Source of the DNA: Aliiglaciecola lipolytica
GTDB taxonomy: Bacteria; Pseudomonadota; Gammaproteobacteria; Enterobacterales; Alteromonadaceae
Direction: 5' to 3'
Assembly (NCBI RefSeq): GCF_018860635.1
Contig: NZ_JAHKPT010000014.1
Location: 1 to 64,000 of the forward strand
Length of the DNA: 64,000 bases
The translations under genes were made by a program, and so were the position numbers. The notes below the pieces were generated by a model that saw only the letters and a program-made list of their open reading frames with translations, was not told the DNA's origin and searched no databases. This document shows positions 45,225 through 54,826 of this stretch, one piece after another; the stretch's first letter is position 1, and the number at the start of each line of letters is the position of its first letter.

Positions 45225-45668
45225 ATGACCCTTCTTGAACAACTAAATCAAGCAATGAAAGATGCAATGCGCGCTAAAGACAAACTTCGTCTTGGCACAA
45301 TACGTATGGCACTTGCAGCGGTTAAGCAGCGTGAAGTAGACGAGAGAATTGAGTTAACTGATACTGATGTTATTGTACTGCTAACCAAGATGGTAAAACA
45401 GCGTAAAGATGCTGCTAACCAATTTGAAGATGCGGGTCGTCAAGATTTGGCGGATACCGAAAAAGCAGAAATCGAAGTTATTCAATCATTTTTACCTCAA
45501 CCGTTAACGGAACAGGAATTAGATGATTTGATTCAACAAGCGATGCAAGACACTCAGGCTGCGGGGATGCAGGATATGGGTAAGGTTATGGGCTGGTTAA
45601 AACCAAAAGTCCAAGGCCGTGCTGATATGGGCAAATTAAGTGGTCAAATTAAAGCTAAGCTTGCCTGA
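45225..45668 (+). CDS. GatB/YqeY-domain protein
   Basis: The 147-residue protein has the YqeY layout: LLEQLNQAMKDAMRAKDKLR, KRKDAANQFEDAGRQDLAD-like middle (QRKDAANQFEDAGRQDLADT) and a C-terminal DMGKVMGWLKPKVQGRADMG. This domain is shared with the tRNA-binding tail of amidotransferase subunit B, but the stand-alone protein has no settled function. Its place between rpsU and dnaG is common in Alteromonadales and other gammaproteobacteria. Confidence 0.94.
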   Translation: MTLLEQLNQAMKDAMRAKDKLRLGTIRMALAAVKQREVDERIELTDTDVIVLLTKMVKQRKDAANQFEDAGRQDLADTEKAEIEVIQSFLPQPLTEQELDDLIQQAMQDTQAAGMQDMGKVMGWLKPKVQGRADMGKLSGQIKAKLA

Positions 45669-45698
45669 TTACCTTAAGCCACTCGCAAAACTATTCCC

Positions 45699-45724
45699 AA
45701 GCCGCAATTGCAAAATTGCGGCTT
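45699..45724 (+). terminator. Hairpin between yqeY and dnaG
   Basis: AAGCCGCAATT pairs perfectly with AATTGCGGCTT over 11 bases with a four-base loop, followed by GTTTGTTT. It has the form of an intrinsic terminator 70 bases upstream of dnaG and could lower dnaG expression relative to rpsU. Confidence 0.75.
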
Positions 45725-45794
45725 GTTTGTTTCTGCCCCTTACTGATAAAGTAATGATTGTTTAACCCCTTTTTTACAAGTTTGAATCCTATTC

Positions 45795-47579
45795 ATGGCT
45801 GGACGAATTCCAAAAGATTTTATCGATGATCTGATTGCTCGTACTGATATAGTCGAATTAGTCGATAGTCGCGTTAAATTAAAAAAAGCAGGTAAAAATT
45901 ACCAAGCTTGCTGTCCTTTCCATAGTGAGAAAAGTCCTTCATTTACCGTTAGCCAAGACAAACAGTTTTATCACTGTTTTGGTTGTGGCGCTCATGGCAA
46001 TGCGATTTCGTTTATCATTGAATACGACCGTCTAGAATTTCCAGAAGCAGTAGAAGAGCTAGCCAGATTTCATAGTTTAGAAGTTCCGCGAGAGCAAGGT
46101 GCCAAACCCGGGCCCACGCCACAGCAAAAAGCGCAAATTGCTGATGATTACCAATTGATGGAACAAGCCTCTCGATTTTTTGAACATCAACTCAAGCAGC
46201 ACGAGCAAAAAAACAAGCCGATTGAGTATTTAAAGCAACGTGGACTCAGTGGTGAAATAGTCAAAGCATTTGGCATAGGCTATGCTCCGCCTGAATGGGA
46301 TGGAATTTATAAGCAGTTTGGCACTACGCCAGAAAAACAACAGCAACTGCTTGATTTAAAATTGATCACAGAAAATGATAATCGCCGTCGTTATGACTTT
46401 TTCAGAGATAGGATCATGTTCCCGATCCGCGATAAACGAGGCCGAGTAATTGGCTTTGGTGGTCGCGTACTCGAAGATGGCGGCCCCAAGTATTTAAACT
46501 CGCCAGAAACTCGCATTTTTCATAAAGGACATGAGTTATACGGCTTTTACCAAGCCAAGCAAGCTAACCGAAAACTTGAACGTTTAATGATTGTTGAAGG
46601 TTACATGGACGTAGTAGCGTTAGCGCAATTTGGTATCGACTACGCGGTAGCTTCATTGGGCACCTCCACGACCCCAGAGCATATACAAATGCTATTTCGC
46701 GCTGCGCCAGAGATAATTTGTTGCTACGACGGCGATCGTGCCGGTCGTGAAGCAGCATGGCGTGCTTTAGAAAATGCCCTGCCGCAACTTAAAGATGGCG
46801 TGGAAATGAAGTTTTTGTTTCTGCCCGATGGCGAAGATCCAGATACCCTAGTGCGACAAACCGGAAAAGAACAATTCGAAACGCTTTTAAGAGAGAAGTC
46901 AGTACCTTTGTCTCAATTCTTTTTTGAAAACCTCATTCAGCAATTCAACGTCGGCAGTAGCGAAGGAAAAGCTGCGTTAACCAAAGCCGCGAATGAATAT
47001 ATTGAGCAAATCAATGCTGAAAATCTTGTGGTTCTATTGAAAGAAGAGTTACGTAAAAAGATCAAAGGTGACAGCTACAAAGCCGATATTTTAGAAGATA
47101 TTAAACAAGCAAATCGAGTAGGCAAAGCGCAGAAGCTCGACTACCAATTACCCAATAAAAATAACATGTCGCCGGTTAGAAAATTATTGCGGCTGTTATT
47201 GTTGCACCCTAATTTAGCCAGACAACACCCAGATATCCAACCGGCTGCATTAAATCCTGACTTTATAAAAGGTTTGCATGTGTTGATAAAAATGCAGGCG
47301 TTTTGTGCGTCTCAATCAGCGATCAATACGGGCCATGTATTGGAACACTTCAGAGGTGATCCAGAAGCGAAGTTTTTGCAACAACTACTGCAAATTGACC
47401 ATGATGCTGACGACAAACGCCCAGACAAGCTTTACATCGACAGTTTTAATCGATTGATTGAACAACAGCTTAAAGCTCGCTATCAACAACTTATGGCCAA
47501 AGGTTCAGCGATGACCAAAGAAGAAATGCAAGAAGTAAAATTGCTGACCCAAACAAAAGCGACTTATAGTGCCGAATAA
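45795..47579 (+). CDS. dnaG: DNA primase
   Basis: The 594-residue protein has the CHC2 zinc finger (Cys40, His43, Cys61, Cys64), the primase core (FFRDRIMFPIRDKRGRVIGF), a TOPRIM domain with LMIVEGYMDVVAL (Glu near 268) and CCYDGDRAGREAAW, and a C-terminal DnaB-binding region. It makes RNA primers at the replication fork. Length is close to the E. coli enzyme (581). It lies in the conserved order before rpoD. Confidence 0.98.
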   Translation: MAGRIPKDFIDDLIARTDIVELVDSRVKLKKAGKNYQACCPFHSEKSPSFTVSQDKQFYHCFGCGAHGNAISFIIEYDRLEFPEAVEELARFHSLEVPREQGAKPGPTPQQKAQIADDYQLMEQASRFFEHQLKQHEQKNKPIEYLKQRGLSGEIVKAFGIGYAPPEWDGIYKQFGTTPEKQQQLLDLKLITENDNRRRYDFFRDRIMFPIRDKRGRVIGFGGRVLEDGGPKYLNSPETRIFHKGHELYGFYQAKQANRKLERLMIVEGYMDVVALAQFGIDYAVASLGTSTTPEHIQMLFRAAPEIICCYDGDRAGREAAWRALENALPQLKDGVEMKFLFLPDGEDPDTLVRQTGKEQFETLLREKSVPLSQFFFENLIQQFNVGSSEGKAALTKAANEYIEQINAENLVVLLKEELRKKIKGDSYKADILEDIKQANRVGKAQKLDYQLPNKNNMSPVRKLLRLLLLHPNLARQHPDIQPAALNPDFIKGLHVLIKMQAFCASQSAINTGHVLEHFRGDPEAKFLQQLLQIDHDADDKRPDKLYIDSFNRLIEQQLKARYQQLMAKGSAMTKEEMQEVKLLTQTKATYSAE

Positions 47580-47866
47580 AAATTGTACAACTTTGTCTTA
47601 TGGTAAATATTTAACACGCTGTTTATGCGCATGTTTTATTCAAATGGCACTTGAATAAAAACTATTCACCCATACATAAGAGAAACTGTGAGGTTTAACG
47701 ATAAAATACCGGAAAATGGCTTAATTAACTGGCCTGACTAACGGGTTTTCTGCTATACTGGCTAATTCGCAAACGCCTCGGTGCACGCAGATTTTATCTG
47801 GATTTGACAATTTAGATTGGGCAGTTCCAGGTACACTTTCAACTGATTTTGAGAAACGTAGGTTAT

Positions 47867-49696
47867 ATGGCGCAAAGCAAGCAGTCTCAGATAAAACTCC
47901 TTATTGTAAAAGGAAAAGAGCAAGGTTATTTAACTTTTGCTGAAGTAAACGATCACCTTCCCCAAGACATTGTCGACTCTGATCAAATCGAAGACATTAT
48001 TCGAATGATCAATGATATGGGTATTCAGGTATTCGAATCAGCTCCCGATTCTGACGAATTGTTAATGCAAGAAACGACAGCCGATGAAGAAGTGGCTGAA
48101 GCAGCGGCTCAAGCGCTAGCTACGGTTGAGAGTGAAATTGGTCGCACAACTGACCCTGTCCGTATGTACATGCGTGAGATGGGTACGGTTGAACTTCTGA
48201 CCCGTGAAGGCGAGATCGAAATTGCCAAGCGAATTGAAGATGGCATTAACCAAGTTCAATGCTCAGTTGCAGAATACCCAGAGGCAATTACTTATTTGCT
48301 TGACCAATGGGACCAATTCGAAGCTGAAGAAATTCGTCTTAGTGACATTATTATTGGTTTTGTCGATCCTAATGAAACCGATGTTGCTCCTACCGCAACC
48401 CACGTTGGTTCTGAGTTATCTGAAGAAGAACTGGATGACGAAGATGACGACGAAGATGATGAGGACGAGGAAGAAGAAGATACTGGTCCTGATCCTGAAC
48501 TGGCTAGAGAAAAATTTGATGAGTTGCGTAAGCAGTACATTAAAGCCCGCGATGTAATCGCTCTCAAGGGCCGTTCACACAAAGACGCTAGAAAACAAAT
48601 TAATGAACTAAGTGAAGTCTTTAAAGAGTTCAGATTAATACCAAAACAATTCGATCGCATGGTTAAAAACATGCGCGGCATGATGAATAGAGTACGCGTG
48701 CAAGAACGAATTGTAATGAAACACTGCGTTGTAAACGCAAAAATGCCTAAGAAAGACTTTATCAAGGCATTTGCAGGCAATGAAACCACCACTGATTGGT
48801 TGGTAACAGTGCTTGAAAGTGGTGCTAGTTATGTTCCTGCACTACTTGAAGTTAAAGAAGAATTAGAACGCGCTATCAGCAAGATGAACCAAGTTGAAGA
48901 AGAAACTGGGCTTATCATTGCTGATATCAAAGACATCAACCGTCGTATGTCGATTGGCGAAGCGAAAGCTCGCAGAGCTAAGAAAGAAATGGTTGAAGCT
49001 AACTTACGTTTGGTTATCTCCATTGCTAAAAAGTACACAAACCGTGGACTACAATTCTTGGATCTTATCCAAGAAGGTAATATTGGTTTGATGAAAGCGG
49101 TTGATAAGTTTGAATACCGTCGTGGTTATAAGTTCTCAACTTATGCGACATGGTGGATTCGACAAGCAATTACACGTTCAATTGCTGACCAAGCTAGAAC
49201 TATTCGTATTCCGGTACATATGATTGAAACGATCAATAAATTGAATCGTATTTCTCGTCAAATGCTACAAGAAATGGGTAGAGAGCCAACACCTGAAGAG
49301 TTGTCAGAACGCATGATCATGCCTGAAGACAAAATTCGTAAGGTACTTAAAATTGCTAAAGAGCCAATCTCCATGGAAACGCCTATCGGTGATGATGAAG
49401 ATTCGCACTTAGGTGACTTTATTGAAGATAGTACTATTGTACAGCCTCTCGACTCTGCCACTGGCGGCAGTCTTAAAGACGCGACTCAAGAAGTACTTGC
49501 AGGGCTAACCGCTAGAGAAGCAAAAGTATTACGTATGCGTTTTGGTATCGATATGAACACTGACCACACTTTGGAAGAAGTAGGTAAGCAGTTTGACGTT
49601 ACCCGTGAACGTATTCGTCAGATCGAAGCTAAGGCATTACGTAAATTACGTCACCCAAGCCGCTCTGAACAATTACGCAGCTTCTTGGACGAGTAA
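47867..49696 (+). CDS. rpoD: RNA polymerase sigma-70 factor RpoD
   Basis: The start is the ATG at 47867 (AGG upstream), giving 609 residues; an upstream TTG adds six unlikely residues. Region 1.1 ([20 protein letters not shown]), region 1.2 ([20 protein letters not shown]), a very acidic linker (about 190-215), regions 2.3-2.4 ([20 protein letters not shown]) and 4.2 ([20 protein letters not shown]) are all present. It is the housekeeping sigma factor. The 287-base gap upstream has a TATACT element at 47752-47757 that may be a -10 box, suggesting that it also has its own promoter. Confidence 0.98.
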   Translation: MAQSKQSQIKLLIVKGKEQGYLTFAEVNDHLPQDIVDSDQIEDIIRMINDMGIQVFESAPDSDELLMQETTADEEVAEAAAQALATVESEIGRTTDPVRMYMREMGTVELLTREGEIEIAKRIEDGINQVQCSVAEYPEAITYLLDQWDQFEAEEIRLSDIIIGFVDPNETDVAPTATHVGSELSEEELDDEDDDEDDEDEEEEDTGPDPELAREKFDELRKQYIKARDVIALKGRSHKDARKQINELSEVFKEFRLIPKQFDRMVKNMRGMMNRVRVQERIVMKHCVVNAKMPKKDFIKAFAGNETTTDWLVTVLESGASYVPALLEVKEELERAISKMNQVEEETGLIIADIKDINRRMSIGEAKARRAKKEMVEANLRLVISIAKKYTNRGLQFLDLIQEGNIGLMKAVDKFEYRRGYKFSTYATWWIRQAITRSIADQARTIRIPVHMIETINKLNRISRQMLQEMGREPTPEELSERMIMPEDKIRKVLKIAKEPISMETPIGDDEDSHLGDFIEDSTIVQPLDSATGGSLKDATQEVLAGLTAREAKVLRMRFGIDMNTDHTLEEVGKQFDVTRERIRQIEAKALRKLRHPSRSEQLRSFLDE

Positions 49697-49720
49697 TTGG
49701 TTGCATAGATACAAACCTTT

Positions 49721-49746
49721 AAAAAGCCGCTTAATAGCGGCTTTTT
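49721..49746 (+). terminator. rpoD terminator
   Basis: AAAAAGCCGC and GCGGCTTTTT form a ten-base stem with a six-base loop and T tail, 25 bases after the rpoD stop. Confidence 0.88.
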
Positions 49747-49766
49747 TGTTTGTGTTCACTCTTGGT

Positions 49767-49876
49767 GTAGCAGGATGATTTAGCCCGCGAAAAGCACAAC
49801 AAATACCATAGCCTGTAGGCGGGTGCTTTAGCCCCGCAAAAAGCCAACCAATGCCATGCCCTAAAGACCATGCTAC
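49767..49876. repeat. Degenerate REP cluster downstream of rpoD
   Basis: GTAG-headed imperfect palindromes occur at 49767 (GTAGCAGG, decayed), 49815-49837 (GTAGGCGGGTGCTTTAGCCC then CGC) and, inverted, at 49852-49876 (rc of CCCTAAAGACCATGCTAC). They belong to the REP type seen at 1-690 and 22432-22667, but are more divergent. Confidence 0.7.
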
Positions 49877-50511
49877 AAGGCCAATAAACTGGATTGAATC
49901 GAATTTATTTTATCCAAAATAATCCTGCTGACTTTTCGACTGCTGGGCAAAAAGGTATGCACTACAGCAACTTTAATGACTTCATGAATATCTTGGTGGG
50001 CACATTCATTTACCGATACTACGCCGTCATTTTCTTCGTCAAGAAAGTACTTTTTGGTCAGTGGAAAACTGCGGGTACCAACAATGGCCGTTGTAGGCAC
50101 GTCTGGCATACTAATTTTTGACAACCTCGTTGGGCTAGCCAATAGTTGTCCACAATCCCCTGAGACTAATTGAAATCCCAGTTCATGCTGACTCTTTTGA
50201 GCTAATCGTGCTGGCGTCACCGGCGAGCCTAACAGAAATAAATGTTTAGGCAATTTGACGGTAAGCGGCATGTTTTGTAACGCTGCTCTTAGCATTAAAC
50301 CACCCAGAGAATGCCCAATTAAGACATATTCTCCTTTCTCCGCCACTTCTTGAATTTTTAAACCGACCCTATTTACAATCTCAGTGAAAGTTTCAGTGCC
50401 TGTAAAATAGCCCACCACATCAACCGAGTGACCATGTCTACGCAATCGCCATAACATAGGAGTTGCCGATATTGGCGTGCGCCCCATGCCGTGAACAAAC
50501 AAAACCACCAT
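49873..50511 (-). CDS. Alpha/beta hydrolase (lipase-like)
   Basis: From the ATG at 50511 the protein has 212 residues. It shows the oxyanion loop VVLFVHGMGRTPIS and the nucleophile elbow GHSLGG (Ser68), followed by GLMLRAALQ. Asp or Glu and His of the triad should lie near NDGVVSVNE and VVHTFLP. It has no signal peptide. Substrate is unknown; esters or acyl groups are likely. It starts two bases after the stop of the preceding exported-protein gene, so the two are cotranscribed. Confidence 0.85.
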   Translation of the reverse strand: MVVLFVHGMGRTPISATPMLWRLRRHGHSVDVVGYFTGTETFTEIVNRVGLKIQEVAEKGEYVLIGHSLGGLMLRAALQNMPLTVKLPKHLFLLGSPVTPARLAQKSQHELGFQLVSGDCGQLLASPTRLSKISMPDVPTTAIVGTRSFPLTKKYFLDEENDGVVSVNECAHQDIHEVIKVAVVHTFLPSSRKVSRIILDKINSIQSSLLAL

Positions 50512-50513
50512 CT

Positions 50514-51635
50514 TTACCAAGTACCTTTAGTTCGCATCAATTCAATGCTAGTAATATTTTGCTTGCAAATTTCCGAATCCAGTGCAGACATTATGGAAAA
50601 AACAGCGTCAGAATGTTGTGTTGCTTTTAGTGCTTGTGAATACAGAATATGGTTAAAAGCAATATTGCATTTAGCGAAAGGATCTTCAATTTTTTGAAGC
50701 AAATTTAGAGATTTATCAAAAAAATCTGCCCGTCCAATGATTTCAAATGATTCAATCAGTTCACCTTCATTTTCACTTGTTTGAGCTGATTTAATTATGT
50801 TTTTCGCGTGCTCTAGCAATGCAACATTGGGTTTATTATTATCCGTTAACTCATATAGATACTGTTTTAAAAGACTCTGACCTTTGCCACACATATTTGC
50901 AATATTAGCTTCGTCATTCTCTTCTAACTGTCGAATCAGCTCGTCAATTTCAGGACTCCAATCCTGCCACTTTTTGTCGTCACTTACTTCTGGAAATAAA
51001 AATAATATCTCTCTGGCTATCCTTGCAGAATAAACACCTGCACAATGAAAGCGAGTCCCAGTTAGATAGGTTTGATTATGCCAATAGTATGACTTTTCTA
51101 TGTCCTGCCGAATTCCGTAACCGCCGGAAAAGTAGTTAAAAGCAAGAATATTCATGCAGCCAGCATGGGCGTGTTTAGCACACAAATGCCAATACTGATA
51201 ACCTAAACGGGGAGCTTCTAATAGAAATCGTGCAATGTGACCAGACTCAAACAGCAAATCTCCAAAATCCGAAATATTAGGATTGTGTTCAAGCAGTTCG
51301 TCCACTTTTTTCAGACCACGTTCTAACTGTTCAATATGAACATTTTGGTCCAATTCAATTCTTGCAAAGTTTAATATTGTGAGAGCTTTAATGAAAACCT
51401 GATGAACAAAAAGGTTTCGTTCGAGTGGCAAATCATAATACTCAATTGTTCTGCTGAGTATGTCGGCAGCGTCTTCTAATGCCTGTAAATCGAGATCCTC
51501 ATACGGTTGCTTCTGAACATCGTCGCCAACAACATAAAGAATTGCTTGTTCAGCACTATCTAACAGGTTTTGTTCGGCGGCCAAAACCGCAGAACAAAAC
51601 CCGTAAAGCGTTAATAAACATATCCGTATAATCAT
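50514..51635 (-). CDS. Exported helical-repeat protein of unknown function
   Basis: The 373-residue product has a signal peptide (about 1-19, ending VLAAEQN). The middle (AKHAHAGCMNILAFNYFSGG then IEKSYYWHNQTY) resembles a Sel1-like repeat, with several cysteines. The rest is helical without recognisable motifs. It precedes the alpha/beta hydrolase gene and probably works with it, but the sequence gives no function. Confidence 0.65.
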   Translation of the reverse strand: MIIRICLLTLYGFCSAVLAAEQNLLDSAEQAILYVVGDDVQKQPYEDLDLQALEDAADILSRTIEYYDLPLERNLFVHQVFIKALTILNFARIELDQNVHIEQLERGLKKVDELLEHNPNISDFGDLLFESGHIARFLLEAPRLGYQYWHLCAKHAHAGCMNILAFNYFSGGYGIRQDIEKSYYWHNQTYLTGTRFHCAGVYSARIAREILFLFPEVSDDKKWQDWSPEIDELIRQLEENDEANIANMCGKGQSLLKQYLYELTDNNKPNVALLEHAKNIIKSAQTSENEGELIESFEIIGRADFFDKSLNLLQKIEDPFAKCNIAFNHILYSQALKATQHSDAVFSIMSALDSEICKQNITSIELMRTKGTW

Positions 51636-51705
51636 TTGAGCTCTTAAACACTATCAACAATGTTTTACAGTCTAACCTCAAATGAATTAGTAGACTAATT
51701 TCAAA

Positions 51706-54700
51706 CTAAATTGCGTCACCTTTTGTATAAGGTATTTTTTCATCTAGTTCTTCAAGTTCGTGAGCAATTTGCTCTGGAGAGCCTGTGTGTCTAGCTAACC
51801 AATAATAAGCAATTGGTACAACGTAAAGCGTCATCAAAGCTGATAACAAAACACCGTAAAAGATGACGATACCAATCACTGCCCTACTCTCAGAACCTGG
51901 GCCTGTCGCAACCACTAAAGGAAGTGAGCTGAAAACAGTGGTAAAACCGGTCATCACTATCGGTCGTAGACGTTGAGTTGCGGCTCGTTTTAAGGCCGCT
52001 TCAAACTCGATTCCAGCATCACGTAATTGATTGGCAAATTCCACTATCAAAATACCATTTTTGGCCGCCAGCCCAATCAACATCACTAGCCCTATTTGGC
52101 TGTAGATATTTAAACTGGCACCTGAAACATAGAGCCCAATGAACGCACCTAACAAGGCCAATGGAACAGTTAACATAATAACCAACGGATGGATCCAGCT
52201 TTCAAATTGAGCTGCCAATACTAAATAAGTAATTGCCAGTGCCAAAAGAAACACAAAAATAATCGAACTACCAGTTTCTTTATAAAGTTGAGACTCACCT
52301 TTATAGTCTATTGAAACTCCTGTGGGTAACTCAGTTTCAACAATGTTTTCCAAGTAGGCTAACGCTTCTCCTACAGTGTAATCACTGGCTAAATTTGCAC
52401 TTATGGTCACACTGCGCATACGATTGTAGCGATTTAGTCGAGCCGAAGTGGCTCGTTCTTCGAAAGTCAGTAAGTTATCCATTGGAATAAGTTGATTGGT
52501 AGTAGCAGACCTTACGTACAAGTTTTCTATGCTCTGAGGACTCCGGTAATCTTCCTCTTGTCCTTCAAGGATCACGTCATACTCCTGCCCTCGATCCAAA
52601 TAGGTGGACACACGTCTCTGTCCAAGCATGGTCTCTAAAGTACTACCGATATCTGATATTGAAACGCCAAGATCCGCGGCTCGTTGCCTATCAATGTTAA
52701 TCAATATTTGCGGCAGAGTTTCTTTGTAATCGGAATCTAAGCGTAGCAATTTTGGATTCTCAGACGCTTTTTCTAATAGTGTATTTCGCCACTTAACTAA
52801 ATCTTCATATGTATCGCCTTGCAATACAAACTGTACGGGACGACCTAAGCCTCGCCCACCAATACCTGGACGCATTATTGCGAAAGCACGAACATCGGGA
52901 ATTTGCGATAATTTAACACTCAATTCATCCATTAACTCAAAAGTAGAACGCTCTCTTTCATCGAACGGAACCATACCTATTACAGCACGGCCTGCAGAGC
53001 CACCGCCACCTGGTGTACGTACAATAATTCGTTCTATTTCACCTTCACCAAGATATGGCAACAGTAAATCTTCAACCTTCTTTAAGTTGACTGAATTGCT
53101 TTCAAAGCTAGCACCTTCAGCACCTTGAAGTGATAGGAAGAAGTTTCCTCGGTCTTCTTTAGGTACAAATTCGCTAGGGATTTTTTGGCTCATTTGCACT
53201 AAAGCGACTACGCTAGCGAGCAACATTATTACAATCAAAATTGGCTGATGTAGGGTTCGGTTTAAACTATTATAATAAGCCCCTTCTACTTTCTTAAAAG
53301 AATCGTCCATCCATTTCCCGAAACCTGAATTGCGAGACCTTTGTTTCAACAATTTAGAAGATAACATGGGAGATAGCGTTAAGGCTGTAAAGCTAGAAAA
53401 AGCCACAGCAGCAGCGATTGCTAAAGCAAACTCGGTAAATAAACGACCTATATTTCCTTCTAAGAAAACAAGTGGCACAAACACAGAAATCAAAACCAAT
53501 GTGGTTGCTATGACCGCAAATCCTACCTCTTTTGCTCCTCGAAAAGCTGCAAGCAAAGGCGGTTCACCCATTTCTAAGCGACGATAAATATTTTCAATCA
53601 CCACGATGGCGTCATCTACCACCAACCCGATGGCTAAGACCATAGCCAAAAGCGTCAGTAAGTTAATCGAAAAGCCCAACGCATACATCACGATAAATGC
53701 AGCGACTAGGGAAACAGGTACTGTGACCGCCGGAATTAAAGTCGCTCGAATACTGCCTAAAAAGATATAAATAACAAAGACCACTAAGGCCATTGCTACC
53801 CCTAAGGTATTGTAAACCTCGTTAATTGACTCATCGATAAATACTGAAGAATCATAGCTTGGAACAATAAAAATATTGTCAGGTAGGCTTTCCGAAATCT
53901 CATCAATTGCTTTTCGCGCTTCACGGGCAACTTCCAATGTATTGGCTTTGGATTGTTTGATAATCCCCATACCAATCATGTTGACGCCATCACCACGAAA
54001 CTCGGATTCATCATCTTCAGCGGCTAGTTCAACAATCGCTATCTCTTTTAATTTGACTAAATAGCCACCAGCACCCACTTTTATGGTTAAATCAGCAAAG
54101 TCATCTGGGGTTAGGAAGCTTCTGGCAACACGAACTTCAAAGTCTCGATCATTTGACTCTATTTCACCAGCAGGCAACTCCACATTTTCAGAGCGAATCA
54201 CTCTTTCTACGTCGGCAACTGTAATCTCTCGAGCAGCCATAGCGTTTCGATCTAACCAAACTTTCATCGCATAGGTGCGGCCACCACCTAATTGAACCCG
54301 AGCAATCCCGTTGACCACCGACAAACGATCCACTAAGAATCGATCGGCGTAATCAGTTAACTCCATTACTGACATGTTATCGCTGCGTAAGTTATACCAA
54401 ACCACAACATCTTCATCAGAATCTGATTTTGACACTTCCGGCGGATCAGCTTGATCAGGTAGATTATTTAGCGCCCGGCTAACTCGCTCACGCACATCAT
54501 TGGAAGCGGCATCAATATCTCTAGAAAGATCAAACTCAATACTAATGTCTGAACGACCATTACGACTGGTTGAAGTAATATTTTTAATACCTTCAATTCC
54601 AGAAATACGGTCTTCCAGCAATTGCGTAATTCGAGTTTCGACAATGGATGCAGATGCGCCAGGATAATTTGTATTTATCGAAACTATGGGTGGATCAATA

Positions 54701-54816
54701 TCCGGAAACTCGCGCAACGATAATAGGCTAATTGCAACTACGCCAAAAATAATTAATAGTAAATTAACAACTGACGCAAAGACCGGACGTTTAACAGAAA
54801 TATCAGATAAAAGCAT
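51706..54816 (-). CDS. RND-family efflux pump permease
   Basis: The 1036-residue protein has the HAE-1 RND pattern: start SVKRPVFASVVNLLLIIFGV, two periplasmic lobes, 12 helices, and the proton-relay Asp pair in GLVVDDAIVVIENIYRRLE. It ends in a short cytoplasmic tail. With the adaptor encoded ten bases upstream and an outer-membrane TolC protein from elsewhere it should export drugs, detergents or metabolites. No TolC or regulator gene is adjacent. Confidence 0.95.
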   Translation of the reverse strand: MLLSDISVKRPVFASVVNLLLIIFGVVAISLLSLREFPDIDPPIVSINTNYPGASASIVETRITQLLEDRISGIEGIKNITSTSRNGRSDISIEFDLSRDIDAASNDVRERVSRALNNLPDQADPPEVSKSDSDEDVVVWYNLRSDNMSVMELTDYADRFLVDRLSVVNGIARVQLGGGRTYAMKVWLDRNAMAAREITVADVERVIRSENVELPAGEIESNDRDFEVRVARSFLTPDDFADLTIKVGAGGYLVKLKEIAIVELAAEDDESEFRGDGVNMIGMGIIKQSKANTLEVAREARKAIDEISESLPDNIFIVPSYDSSVFIDESINEVYNTLGVAMALVVFVIYIFLGSIRATLIPAVTVPVSLVAAFIVMYALGFSINLLTLLAMVLAIGLVVDDAIVVIENIYRRLEMGEPPLLAAFRGAKEVGFAVIATTLVLISVFVPLVFLEGNIGRLFTEFALAIAAAVAFSSFTALTLSPMLSSKLLKQRSRNSGFGKWMDDSFKKVEGAYYNSLNRTLHQPILIVIMLLASVVALVQMSQKIPSEFVPKEDRGNFFLSLQGAEGASFESNSVNLKKVEDLLLPYLGEGEIERIIVRTPGGGGSAGRAVIGMVPFDERERSTFELMDELSVKLSQIPDVRAFAIMRPGIGGRGLGRPVQFVLQGDTYEDLVKWRNTLLEKASENPKLLRLDSDYKETLPQILINIDRQRAADLGVSISDIGSTLETMLGQRRVSTYLDRGQEYDVILEGQEEDYRSPQSIENLYVRSATTNQLIPMDNLLTFEERATSARLNRYNRMRSVTISANLASDYTVGEALAYLENIVETELPTGVSIDYKGESQLYKETGSSIIFVFLLALAITYLVLAAQFESWIHPLVIMLTVPLALLGAFIGLYVSGASLNIYSQIGLVMLIGLAAKNGILIVEFANQLRDAGIEFEAALKRAATQRLRPIVMTGFTTVFSSLPLVVATGPGSESRAVIGIVIFYGVLLSALMTLYVVPIAYYWLARHTGSPEQIAHELEELDEKIPYTKGDAI

Positions 54817-54826
54817 GGTAATTCCC

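Noticed and set aside
48292-48792. Serine-rich reading frame opposite rpoD
   Set aside because: It is the antisense of the acidic linker of RpoD and has no ribosome site.
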